Source: Knoellia koreensis
GTDB lineage: Bacteria; Actinomycetota; Actinomycetes; Actinomycetales; Dermatophilaceae
DNA length: 64,000 nucleotides
Assembly: GCF_013041615.1 (NCBI RefSeq)
Contig: NZ_JABEPQ010000004.1
Location: 298,090 to 362,089, forward strand
Direction: 5' to 3'
The notes below the pieces were generated by a model, which was given only the letters and a program-made list of their open reading frames with translations, did no database searches and was not told where the DNA came from. Positions 46,474 to 54,499 of this stretch are shown here, one piece after another. The number at the start of each line of letters is the position of its first letter. Within the stretch, counting starts at the first letter, position 1. The position numbers and the translations under genes were made by a program.

Positions 46474-48795
46474 ATGTCCACGTTCCTGTACCGCCTCGGC
46501 CGAGCGGCCTTCGGCAGGCCCTGGCCGTTCATCGTCGGCTGGGTGCTGGTGCTTGCCGCGGTGGTGAGCGTCTTGGTGGTCAACGGGGTCAAGGTCACCT
46601 CCGAGATGAAGATCGACAACACCGAGGCCCAGCAGGTCCTGGACCGGGTCATCGAGGAGCTGCCCGCGGCCTCGGGCGGTCAGGCCAGCGTGGTCTTCAC
46701 CGTGCCCGACGGCCAGCGGTTGGATACGCCGGAGCGGATGGCCGCCATCGCGGGGACGGTACAGGAGGTCTACGCCTTGGAGCAGGTCGTCAACCCCGCC
46801 GACCTGATCGATGCCCAGGGGCAGCCGGGTGCGGACGCTCAGCAGACGCCCACCGAGCCGGGCGCGGAGCCGCCGCCGTACCAGCCGCTGGTCGTCGACG
46901 GCAATCCGGTGCCGGGCGTGCTGGTCTCCACCCGGGCGCCGGTGGCACTGTTCCAGTTCCAGTTCAAAGTGCCATCGACGTCGCTGACCGACGAGGAGGT
47001 CTCCGCGGTGCTCGACGTGGTCGAGGGCGCCGAGGCGGATGGCACCGGTCTGCGGGTGCTGCCCAGCGAGTCACTGAAGGCCATCGAGATCCCGGTCGGC
47101 CCTGCAGAGGTCGTCGGTCTCGGGGTCGCCGCGGTGGTGCTGATACTGACCCTCGGGTCGTTGGTCGCCGCAGGACTTCCGCTGGTCACCGCGCTCGTCG
47201 GCGTCGGGATCGGCGTCGGCACGGCGTTCGCGCTGTCGAAGTTGGTGGAGATGAACAGCGCCACCCCGGTGCTGGCGCTGATGATCGGCCTGGCCGTGGG
47301 CATCGACTACGCGCTGTTCGTGGTCAACCGGCAGCGGCGGCTGATCATCGACCGCGGCCTGGAGGCCCGTGAGGCCGCCGGAAGGGCGGTCGGGACCGCT
47401 GGCAGCGCGGTGTTCTTCGCCGGCCTGACCGTGCTCGTGGCGCTGGTCGCGCTCACCGTCATCGGGATCTCCCTGCTCACCACGATGGCGCTGGTGGCGG
47501 CGAGCACAGTGCTGCTGGCGGTCCTTATCGCTCTGACTCTGCTGCCGGCCCTGCTCGGACTCATCGGCGAGCGGATCGTCTCGGCCAAGGCCCGCCAGAA
47601 GGGGCACACCAGGCGCGAGGAGGAGACCCACAGTGTCGCGGACCACTGGGTCAAGGCCGTGGTGCGGTTCCGCTGGCCGGTGGTCGTCGGCGTCGTCGCG
47701 GTACTCGGCTTGGGTGCCATCCCCGCGGCGAGCTTGGACCTCGGCCTGCCGACCGGCGCGACCGCCAACACCGACACCGCAGCCCGGCAGAGCTACGAGG
47801 CCGTCACCCGAGGGTTCGGCGAGGGCTTCAACGGCCCGCTGCTGGTGACCGTCGAGTCCGCCGAGGGCGCCGCGGTTGACCCTCAGACCCTCGGCGCCGT
47901 CACCCAGCAGCTGCAGCAGCGCAACGACATCGTGGCCGCGATGCCGGTCGGCGCCAGCCAGGACGGCGCGATCGCCGTGCTCAGCGTCATCCCCACCTCC
48001 GGACCCGACGACGACGCCACCGCGGACCTGGTTCATGCGCTCCGGGCCCCGACCTCTGCCATCGCGCTGGAGCACGACGTCGTGGTGGGTGTCACCGGCT
48101 TCACCGCGATCGGCATCGACATGTCCGACCGGCTCGCCGAGGTCGTCCCGGTCTACCTGGCCATCATCGTCGGCCTGTCGCTGCTGATCCTGCTGGTGGT
48201 CTTCCGGTCCATCGTCGTGCCCATCCAGGCGACCGTCGGGTTCCTGCTCAGCATCCTTGCCACCTTCGGGGTGACCACGGCGGTGTTCTCCTGGGGTTGG
48301 CTCGGCTGGCTGGTGGGCATCGACACGGGCGGGCCGTTGATGAGCTTCATCCCCGTCATCGTCACCGGCATCCTGTACGGCCTGGCGATGGACTACCAGG
48401 TGTTCCTGGTCTCATCGATGCGAGAGTCCCACGTGCACGGCTACCACGGCCAGGCCAGCGTGGTGCACGGCTTCGACCAGGCCAGCCGGGTGGTCGTCGC
48501 GGCCGCGGTGATCATGGTGTCGGTCTTCGCCGGCTTCATCTTCACCCACGACGTGATGATCAAGCAGATCGGCTTTGCGCTCGCGATCGGCATCCTCATT
48601 GACGCGTTCCTGGTGCGGATCACCCTGACCCCGGCGCTGATGGCGCTCTTCGGCGACAAGGCCTGGTGGCTGCCGCGCTGGCTGGACCGGATCCTGCCCG
48701 ACCTCGACGTCGAGGGCGACCGTCTCCTCCAGATGCTCGCCCGGCGTGAGGACAGTCAGGAGTCGCCGCGTCCCGACGCCGTTGGGACGCGGTAG
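46474..48795 (+). CDS. MMPL/RND-family membrane exporter
   Basis: 773 aa, resembling mycobacterial MmpL and actinorhodin-type exporters. One N-terminal helix (PFIVGWVLVLAAVVSVLVV), a large extracytoplasmic loop, five helices, a second loop and a second bundle (symmetrical 12-helix plan). Family motif GLAVGIDYALF in the first half and GLAMDYQVFLVSSMRE in the second carry the proton-relay Asp residues. GAGGAG precedes ATG 46474. Probably drug or lipid export induced through the neighbouring TetR. Confidence 0.92.
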   Translation: MSTFLYRLGRAAFGRPWPFIVGWVLVLAAVVSVLVVNGVKVTSEMKIDNTEAQQVLDRVIEELPAASGGQASVVFTVPDGQRLDTPERMAAIAGTVQEVYALEQVVNPADLIDAQGQPGADAQQTPTEPGAEPPPYQPLVVDGNPVPGVLVSTRAPVALFQFQFKVPSTSLTDEEVSAVLDVVEGAEADGTGLRVLPSESLKAIEIPVGPAEVVGLGVAAVVLILTLGSLVAAGLPLVTALVGVGIGVGTAFALSKLVEMNSATPVLALMIGLAVGIDYALFVVNRQRRLIIDRGLEAREAAGRAVGTAGSAVFFAGLTVLVALVALTVIGISLLTTMALVAASTVLLAVLIALTLLPALLGLIGERIVSAKARQKGHTRREEETHSVADHWVKAVVRFRWPVVVGVVAVLGLGAIPAASLDLGLPTGATANTDTAARQSYEAVTRGFGEGFNGPLLVTVESAEGAAVDPQTLGAVTQQLQQRNDIVAAMPVGASQDGAIAVLSVIPTSGPDDDATADLVHALRAPTSAIALEHDVVVGVTGFTAIGIDMSDRLAEVVPVYLAIIVGLSLLILLVVFRSIVVPIQATVGFLLSILATFGVTTAVFSWGWLGWLVGIDTGGPLMSFIPVIVTGILYGLAMDYQVFLVSSMRESHVHGYHGQASVVHGFDQASRVVVAAAVIMVSVFAGFIFTHDVMIKQIGFALAIGILIDAFLVRITLTPALMALFGDKAWWLPRWLDRILPDLDVEGDRLLQMLARREDSQESPRPDAVGTR

Positions 48796-48971
48796 GCGCG
48801 GTCACCCACGGCTCCGGCGCGGCGCCCTGTGGCCGACGCCTGGCTGGGGGTTGAGGACGCGGTGTCTTCGGCGGTCTGCGGAGACACCCTCGGAGTCCGC
48901 CCTGTGACTGTCTCGCGCCTGGTTCGGGACGGGTGCCGGGGTCGGCGCGTACCGACCCGGCAGAATGCAGG

Positions 48972-49436
48972 TCAGGGAACGAGGAGGGCCTGGGTCGCGG
49001 TGACCAGGCCGGCCACCACGTCGAGTTCGTTCTCGTCCCGTGGCGCGTAGAGCATGACGATGGTCTCCGGGATCAGACCGAGCCGGGCGATCGGATGCGG
49101 CTCCGCCCAGCCTGCTTCGATCGCCTCGACCATCAGTTCGCGCGGCAGCGCGGCGTGCAGGCTGAAGTCCGGCGCCGGATGCAGGTGCGCGAACTCCTTG
49201 CCGACCATGAACATCGGCGATCGCGGACCCGGCTGCCGGAGGGTCAGGGCCCGCGCCCCCGGCACGGAGATCGCGCTGGGGCGTTCCACGACACCCGGGA
49301 GGGCGAACAGCCTGGCCGCCAGCTGCTCCCGGATGCTCGGGTCGGCGGGCTGCTGGTCGAGCTGCGTGTGTGGATTGGACGGGGTGGTGCGCGGGCGTGG
49401 CCCGGACCGCGTCGGCAGCGGCGTGGCGAGAGTCAT
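48972..49436 (-). CDS. DUF5519 (luciferase-like) family protein
   Basis: 154 aa, soluble. Pattern MFMVGKEFAHLHPAPDFSLH, then EAGWAEPHP and LIPETIVMLYAPRDENEL matches the DUF5519 / luciferase-domain family, whose biochemical role is unclear. ATG 49436 overlaps the doxX stop by ATGA, so it is the second gene of the doxX operon. The first 35 residues are Pro/Ser/Thr-rich and poorly conserved. Confidence 0.78.
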   Translation of the reverse strand: MTLATPLPTRSGPRPRTTPSNPHTQLDQQPADPSIREQLAARLFALPGVVERPSAISVPGARALTLRQPGPRSPMFMVGKEFAHLHPAPDFSLHAALPRELMVEAIEAGWAEPHPIARLGLIPETIVMLYAPRDENELDVVAGLVTATQALLVP

Positions 49437-49858
49437 TCGAACAGGCCGTCGAACAGCGGGTCGGTGAGGGTCAGCCCGAGGTCTGGGGTGGTGGCGAAGA
49501 AGGCGAACAGCATCAGCGCCGCACCGGCCAGAGCGAGGTCCTTGAGGAACTGCGTCTGCTCCATCTGCTTGCTCTGTGGGTCGGTGACGTTCCAGAAGCC
49601 GTGCATCAGGACCGCGGTCGGAACTAGAAAGACCACCAGGAGAAGCGCGCCGAGGTCGGCCCAGACGCCCAGCAGCACCATCAGCGCACCGACCAAAATC
49701 AGCACGCCGGTGCCGAGGACCGACGCGCGGGCCCACGGCACGCCCTTGCTCTGGGCGTATCCGGCCATCATCTGGGACTGGGTGAGGTGACCCGCCCCGC
49801 TACCCACGAACAGCGCGGCGAACAACAGCCGCCCCACCAGCACCAACCACTCCATCAC
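49433..49858 (-). CDS. DoxX-family integral membrane protein
   Basis: 141 aa with four predicted helices (LVLVGRLLFAALFVGSGAGH and GTGVLILVGALMVLLGVWAD among them) and the family start with R-x-x-x-A-x-F-x-x-x-G-x-x-H. Distant relatives such as CatD or MhqP act in thiol and quinone stress. Divergent from an HxlR regulator, with a palindrome between. ATG 49858 or the next codon. Confidence 0.87.
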   Translation of the reverse strand: MMEWLVLVGRLLFAALFVGSGAGHLTQSQMMAGYAQSKGVPWARASVLGTGVLILVGALMVLLGVWADLGALLLVVFLVPTAVLMHGFWNVTDPQSKQMEQTQFLKDLALAGAALMLFAFFATTPDLGLTLTDPLFDGLFE

Positions 49859-49886
49859 GACACCCCTTCACTGCGGGATTACTGAA

Positions 49887-49910
49887 GGTAGTTACGATAC
49901 ATAACTTACC
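49887..49910. promoter_or_regulatory. Operator between doxX and hxlR
   Basis: Imperfect palindrome: GGTAGTTA (49887-49894) and TAACTTACC (49902-49910), one base unpaired, 7-nt spacer. It lies in the 80-bp divergent region and overlaps a -10-like TATGTA on the minus strand. Shares the ACTTACC half-site with the palindrome upstream of the peroxiredoxin. Confidence 0.6.
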
Positions 49911-49938
49911 CTCGTGTCGGTGCTGGTGCAATCCTGTG

Positions 49939-50283
49939 ATGGTGGTGGGGAGAAAAGAGTTGGACGCCGAGCACTGCCCGCGGTTCCAGGAATCCATCGA
50001 GTTCCTGGGGCGTCGCTGGACGGCCTCGATCCTGCGGCCGATGTTCGACGGTCCGGTCCGCTTCACCGACCTGCTCGACACGGTCCCGCACCTGTCCTCG
50101 CGTCTACTCAGCCAGCGGCTCGAGGAGCTGTGCCGCGCCGGCGTGGTCACCCACCGGCTCAAGGAGGGCTGCCCGCGCTATGAGCTGACCGACATGGGGC
50201 GCGACCTCGAGCACGTCTTCCTCGCCATCGACCGCTGGAACCGCCGCTGGACCGACACCGAGCCCGAGGAGTCACCAGCCTGA
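49939..50283 (+). CDS. HxlR-family winged-helix regulator
   Basis: 114 aa. FLGRRWTASILRPMFDGPVR and FTDLLDTVPHLSSRLLSQRL form the HTH, VVTHRLKEGCPRYELTDMG the wing; ends with DRWNRRW. A cysteine near residue 13 (AEHCPRF) sits where redox-sensing relatives (YodB, QorR type) have their sensor thiol, with two more in LCRAG and EGCPR. GTG 49936 or ATG 49939. Divergent from the doxX operon, which it probably represses. Confidence 0.85.
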   Translation: MVVGRKELDAEHCPRFQESIEFLGRRWTASILRPMFDGPVRFTDLLDTVPHLSSRLLSQRLEELCRAGVVTHRLKEGCPRYELTDMGRDLEHVFLAIDRWNRRWTDTEPEESPA

Positions 50284-50349
50284 CGCACTCGTCTCGGCCG
50301 GGCGCCGGGGACGCGGCCCCGGGTGTCGATCAGCTGGGGACCGCCCGCC

Positions 50350-50673
50350 CTATCCGCGTGACGGGCGTCGGCGGTGGCCTCGGTATCCACGGGACGGCTT
50401 GGCGCCGTCGGAGCCCTCCGTCCGTGCCGGAGTCTGCTGCTGCAGGAACTCCTCGACCTGGCGCAGGCCGCGGGCGACTTCTCGGTCGATCCGACGTTGC
50501 CCGCGACGCCGGAGCCAGTCACGATCCCATTCCTGCCAAACGCCGTAAGCCCCGCACCCGAAGCACCAGCAGCTTCCGAACGCGACCAGACCGCCGTAGA
50601 GGAACCACATCGCGTGCCAAGCCGCGTCGGCGAGCCGGTCCGCCAGTGCCTGCCAGGCGCAATCTGAATCCAT
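50350..50673 (-). CDS. Small single-span membrane protein (107 aa)
   Basis: 107 aa with one predicted helix (MWFLYGGLVAFGSCWCFGCG) containing three cysteines within eight residues, then a basic helical cytoplasmic tail (WDRDWLRRRGQRRIDREVAR). GGAGGT precedes ATG 50673. Function unknown. A 24-bp palindrome 57 bp upstream matches the operator of the tetR-thioesterase operon, so it probably belongs to the same regulon. Confidence 0.6.
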   Translation of the reverse strand: MDSDCAWQALADRLADAAWHAMWFLYGGLVAFGSCWCFGCGAYGVWQEWDRDWLRRRGQRRIDREVARGLRQVEEFLQQQTPARTEGSDGAKPSRGYRGHRRRPSRG

Positions 50674-50729
50674 GGGCCACCTCCATCGGACGCGGTCAGT
50701 GCACCGAGTGACGTCCGACATGCCCAGAC

Positions 50730-50753
50730 TACATGCCGTCATGCACGTATGTA
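50730..50753. promoter_or_regulatory. TACATGC-type operator upstream of small membrane gene
   Basis: 24-bp imperfect palindrome with ends TACATGC and GTATGTA. Read on the minus strand it is identical to the 53859-53882 site at 20 of 24 positions. Position relative to the gene fits promoter overlap. Confidence 0.55.
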
Positions 50754-50928
50754 AGTCGTCGGAATGCACAAGTTGCGGCCGCCCAGGCGGCTCGGTGAGC
50801 CCCGGGATGGGACGACGGCGGACCGGGGCGTGGACGAGCGGGGGGAAGTGCGAACGCGCACATCGCAGCGAGAATCCCCCCAATCGGGACAAGGGCCAGA
50901 GCGTCAGTGTCACACTGCCGGAAGGTGG

Positions 50929-51420
50929 CTACCTCGTGTGGGCGTCGTGGTGCCGTGCCCAGCGCTCGGCAAGGTCGGCCGTGGCCTCCCGGGCAAGGGC
51001 GAAGCAGTCGCGAGTCTCCTCGAACCTGGCCCGGCCGGGGCTGCCGGGTTCCAGGAGGGCGACGGCCTTGTCCAGCGATTCGAGGTAGTGGTCCATCTGC
51101 GGAAGCCGCGCCGTGATCATCGCGCCCCAGACATCCCCGTCGACGAGCCGGTACAAGTCCCCACGGGCCGAGGGCCGGCGGTCCTTGATGATCAGCCCGT
51201 TGTGGATGAGGTAGCGGACTGCGCCGGAGATCGCGGCAGGTGAGACCTGCAGTGCGGCGGCAAGCTCGGCGGCGGTGCAGTGGTCACGGTCCTCGGCCAG
51301 GAGATAGGCGAACACCCGAGCCGGCATGCGCGGGATGCCGCCGTCCTCGAGGGTGCGGCCGAGGCGTTCGACGGCCTGTTGGACATTACCCACGTGACAA
51401 GGGTAGTTCGGCACGTTCAC
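50929..51420 (-). CDS. GbsR/MarR-like winged-helix regulator
   Basis: 163 aa. RMPARVFAYLLAEDRDHCTA is followed by AAELAAALQVSPAAISGAVR and YLIHNGLIIKDRRP, the winged helix of the MarR/GbsR type; helical dimerisation C-terminus with MDHYLESLDKAVALLEPG. Start uncertain: GTG 51420 gives the longest frame, GTG 51393 the typical family start; neither has a clear ribosome site, so leaderless is possible. A palindrome overlaps the start. Confidence 0.8.
   Translation of the reverse strand: MNVPNYPCHVGNVQQAVERLGRTLEDGGIPRMPARVFAYLLAEDRDHCTAAELAAALQVSPAAISGAVRYLIHNGLIIKDRRPSARGDLYRLVDGDVWGAMITARLPQMDHYLESLDKAVALLEPGSPGRARFEETRDCFALAREATADLAERWARHHDAHTR
51387..51405. promoter_or_regulatory. Palindrome at the MarR-like gene start
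   Basis: TACCC (51387-51391) and GGGTA (51401-51405) with a 9-nt spacer containing ACGTG. If translation starts at GTG 51393, the site spans the start region and would allow autorepression. Confidence 0.4.
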
Positions 51421-51930
51421 GATGTCATGAATCCGGCCCGAGGTGGATTCTGGACCAGGGCGCGGGCCCCGACCTCGCGTGGCCGGCCGTCAGTTGTCCA
51501 GGGGCCAACCAGGCAGCGGGCCTGGCGCTCAGCTGGTGGAGGGTCAAGCGCGGCCTGGGGCTGCTCCTTGGCTTGCCGAGGCCGAACTTCCCGGCCGGCG
51601 GCGTCGTGAGCCAAGGAGATCCCCGGGAGTGCGACGTTCCGGGTCGCTCCCACGGCCCCGGGGCGGACGGCGCAAGACCCGGTCGCTCGGCAGACACGTC
51701 CTCATTCTGCTTGGGTCGAACCGGGTGTGGGGGGGTCGGCTCGCCCTTCACTATCGCGCGGCCGTCCCGCGCCTTCCACATCCGTAGGAGCCGCATGCCG
51801 GGCAGCATGTGATGCGCCGCTCGTGCCCGTCGCGCTGGGCGACAGCTGGGTGATGGATGCGATACAAGAACGTGGCGCTCCGGCCCACGGTCGGCGACTC
51901 TCCGGCGGGGAGTTCAGGACGTGCGTGCGT
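51421..51930. other. Stretch without a recognisable gene
   Basis: About 510 bp between the MarR-like gene and the peroxiredoxin. Frames on both strands look like shadows. I see no RNA gene or repeat. Confidence 0.4.
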
Positions 51931-52422
51931 TCACGTTGCCGACGTGGCGCGTCGGCGGAGGATGTCGAGCGCCTTGTCCGCGTGGACATCCATCCGGAGC
52001 TCGCTGCGGATGACAGCCGCAATGTGTCGGTCAGGGGCAACCACGAAAGTCGAGCGGCGCAAGGGCAGAAGTCGGGTGCGCGACCGCGTCCGGGCCACCC
52101 CGTAGGCCCGGCAGACGTCACCCGAGACATCGGCCAGGACTGGATAACCAAGATGGTTGGCCTCATCGAAGCGGCGCTGGCGATCCACGGAATCCGGGCT
52201 GATGCCCACGACTCTGGCTCCCAACTCGGCGAACTCCGCCGCCAGGTCCCGGAAGTGGCAGCTCTGTGCGGTGCAGCCAGGACTCATGGCCGCCGGGTAG
52301 AAGAACACCACGACGGAACCCTGAGTGAGGAGCTCGGACAGTCGGACGAGATCACCGGCCTGGTCGCGCAGCTCAAACTCCGGCGCTATCGCGCCCACCG
52401 AAAGCAGTCCGGTTCCGGCCAT
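51931..52422 (-). CDS. Peroxiredoxin, PrxQ/BCP type
   Basis: 163-aa thiol peroxidase that reduces hydroperoxides. Active site FFYPAAMSPGCTAQSC has the peroxidatic Cys in P-G-C-T and the resolving Cys five residues later, as in PrxQ/BCP; the usual T-P-G-C is S-P-G-C here. VVGISPDSVDRQRRF and a thioredoxin fold follow. ATG 52422 with GAGGGA upstream. A 17-bp perfect palindrome lies 32 bp upstream. Confidence 0.9.
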   Translation of the reverse strand: MAGTGLLSVGAIAPEFELRDQAGDLVRLSELLTQGSVVVFFYPAAMSPGCTAQSCHFRDLAAEFAELGARVVGISPDSVDRQRRFDEANHLGYPVLADVSGDVCRAYGVARTRSRTRLLPLRRSTFVVAPDRHIAAVIRSELRMDVHADKALDILRRRATSAT

Positions 52423-52453
52423 TTCGTCCCTCCGCGGCCTTGGCCCTACGAGC

Positions 52454-52470
52454 ACTTACCAATGGTAAGT
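52454..52470. promoter_or_regulatory. Perfect 17-bp palindrome upstream of peroxiredoxin
   Basis: ACTTACC-aat-GGTAAGT. It sits 32 to 48 bp upstream of the peroxiredoxin start, an operator position. The half-site ACTTACC recurs in the doxX/hxlR operator, in opposite relative orientation. Confidence 0.6.
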
Positions 52471-52742
52471 CCCGTGGTGCAGAATGCAAGGTCAGCCCTC
52501 GGCTCGCCGGATTGACGACGGTCGCGCCAGGTGCCTGGTGGACGCGACGCCGGTGCGGCGGCCTGCGACCTGCCCCATGCGCACCCCTCGGGCATCTCCC
52601 GTTCGGGCCGGCGGGAGGAGCGAGCTGTTCCTGCCGCGATGACCCGGTCCGCCGGCACCTGGGCACTCTCGATGCGCTGGCGCCAGCACGACTGAACGCC
52701 CGCCGGCGTCCGACCCCCCCACCGCTATCGCGCCCGGCTGAG

Positions 52743-53243
52743 CTACGCGTCGAGGGAAGGGACGCCTCTTCGGCCGAAGTGGTCGACGCCGACGGTGACG
52801 AACACGGCTGTCGATGTCGCCACCGACCGTCCGTCCGGCGCGGTGAGGGTGGCAGCGACGAACAGCTTCCGTCCCTCACGGCCGGTCACGCTCGCCTCCA
52901 GATGGTACGTCGCACCGATCAGCGCCGGGGCGAGGTAGTCAACGGTCAACTGCCGGGTGACCGCGGGTGTGCCGACCAGGTAGAGCAGGAACCCGTAGAG
53001 ATCATCGATGACGGTCGCCACCGCGCCGCCGTGCACGATGCCGGGTGCGCCCACATGGCGCTCGTCAAAGGCGTGCGAGGCGGCCACGCCGTCGCCCTGA
53101 CGACGGGCCTGCAGGCGATGACCGTGTGGGTTATCCGGACCGCAACCCAGGCAGTGGTCGTGGTGAGCCGGCAACTCGGCTCCGTCCGGGTGCGGCCGGA
53201 ATTTCTGCTCCCACGTTGCCAGCAGGGCTGGCATGTCAGCCAT
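52743..53243 (-). CDS. PaaI-family hotdog thioesterase
   Basis: 166-aa acyl-CoA thioesterase-like protein. HDHCLGCGPDNPHGHRLQ near residue 27, typical of a subgroup with a Cys pair, then the hotdog core GIVHGGAVATVIDDLYGF and LTVDYLAPALIGATYHLEAS. ATG 53243 overlaps the tetR stop by 8 bp, so the regulator probably controls this enzyme and its acyl-CoA-type substrate may be the ligand. Confidence 0.87.
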   Translation of the reverse strand: MADMPALLATWEQKFRPHPDGAELPAHHDHCLGCGPDNPHGHRLQARRQGDGVAASHAFDERHVGAPGIVHGGAVATVIDDLYGFLLYLVGTPAVTRQLTVDYLAPALIGATYHLEASVTGREGRKLFVAATLTAPDGRSVATSTAVFVTVGVDHFGRRGVPSLDA

Positions 53244-53847
53244 TGGATCCCCCCTTCAGGCGCCGAGCCCAGGCAGCCAGCACCTCCGCCTGGCGCTGGT
53301 CGGGGTGCGGGGTCAGCAGGCCGCTGACCCCGCGCCCGAGGAGGAGGTCCAAGGTTAGTCGAATCTCGATCGGATCATCGGTGACATAGGTGCGGCAGAT
53401 CCCGGCGAGCTCGGCGTTAACACGGTCTTCGGCGGGAACCAGCTCCGTCCGCAGTGAGGGATGTGAGCGGGCCGCAACCCACAGCTCCAAAGTGGCGGCA
53501 TACAGCGGACCGGAGAGGGCCTCAGCCAGCAGCCCCAACGCCGCCTCGGAGTTGTCCCGGAACGGCGGGCCCTCGCGCTCGGGCCGCCACAGTGCCAGCC
53601 GAGACATCTGCTCTCGCACCTGCCGCAGGCGCTTCTGCGCCAAGTGCTCGACAGCCGCGACCACCAGCTGGTCGCGGGTCCCGAAGTGGTGCAGCTGCGC
53701 ACCTCGCGACAGGCCGGCCCGCTCCGCCACCGCAGCGCTCGTGGTGCCCGCGTAGCCGAGCTCGGCCAGGCAGGTCACCGTGGCGTCCAGCAGGGCCCGG
53801 CGCGTGGTGGCCGAACGCACCTCTTGTCGTCTTGCTTGCACAGGCAC
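53236..53847 (-). CDS. TetR-family regulator of thioesterase operon
   Basis: 203 aa from GTG 53847 (GTG 53841 also possible). HTH GTTSAAVAERAGLSRGAQLHHF near residues 35-56. The longer frame upstream reads through the operator and is rejected. The start lies 12 bp from the palindrome, so the message has a very short leader or none. Confidence 0.82.
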   Translation of the reverse strand: MPVQARRQEVRSATTRRALLDATVTCLAELGYAGTTSAAVAERAGLSRGAQLHHFGTRDQLVVAAVEHLAQKRLRQVREQMSRLALWRPEREGPPFRDNSEAALGLLAEALSGPLYAATLELWVAARSHPSLRTELVPAEDRVNAELAGICRTYVTDDPIEIRLTLDLLLGRGVSGLLTPHPDQRQAEVLAAWARRLKGGSNG

Positions 53848-53858
53848 AATGAGAAGAC

Positions 53859-53882
53859 TACATGCGTGCACGAATGCATGTA
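53859..53882. promoter_or_regulatory. TACATGC-type TetR operator
   Basis: TACATGC (53859-53865) and GCATGTA (53876-53882), perfect arms with a 10-nt spacer, just upstream of the tetR-thioesterase operon. Twenty of 24 positions match the site at 50730-50753. Confidence 0.68.
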
Positions 53883-54499
53883 CGGTAGGCGCTGAGACTG
53901 GATGAGGGTTACCCCGAGAGTGGGCCCGCACTAAGAAGGGCCTCTTGACGCCGGTTCGCTTGACCCACGCGCACGCCGCGTCTGCCAAGGAAGGTTCAAA
54001 GTCATGGAGGTGGCTTGCAGCGGCACGCCGAGCACCACGCCAACGTCACGCCGTTACCAGACGCTGCGCGGCGAAGCTGGGAGCCCCGGCGCTATCCACC
54101 GGCTGCTCCGGAACGACCCTGGTTGCGCTCCTCCCGCCAATCTGGCGACGCGTAACGGGCCTCCGGGAACTAGCTCACCTCGGCGGCAACATCAGCCGCA
54201 CCAATGGATCTGCGCGCAAGCGGGCCAACGTCCTTGCCCGGTGCCGACGGTCGACGAAGCGACCATCGACGAGGTGGCGGCCGGTGAGAGACGCGCAGCG
54301 TTCACCCCGGGGCACTGCAATTGCCGACACTCCCGAGGATGTGCGAAGCCAGCGCGCTCGAGTGCTTGCCGCCGGCGAAGGCACTGTCCCCGTGCTCGAC
54401 GAGCGGCCAGCAGCCGAGCACCGCACCGAGCTGGAGGCCTCAGTGGACTCCGCTCCCGTCCCGGCGCTCACCCCGCTGCGCTGAAAGCTCCATAGAGCC
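53883..54499. other. Stretch without a supported gene
   Basis: About 617 bp. Three overlapping plus-strand frames are open, all Arg/Ala/Pro-rich without motifs. The last part of one (about 54290-54484) has slightly coding-like composition and could be a relic upstream of the acyltransferase. Confidence 0.35.

Noticed and set aside
47071..48075. 334-aa minus-strand frame in the MMPL gene
   Set aside because: Antisense shadow rich in His, Arg and Asp; the MMPL frame carries all motifs.
53945..54484. 179-aa plus-strand open frame before plsC
   Set aside because: Arg/Ala-rich without motif, no ribosome site, and overlaps two other equally open frames.
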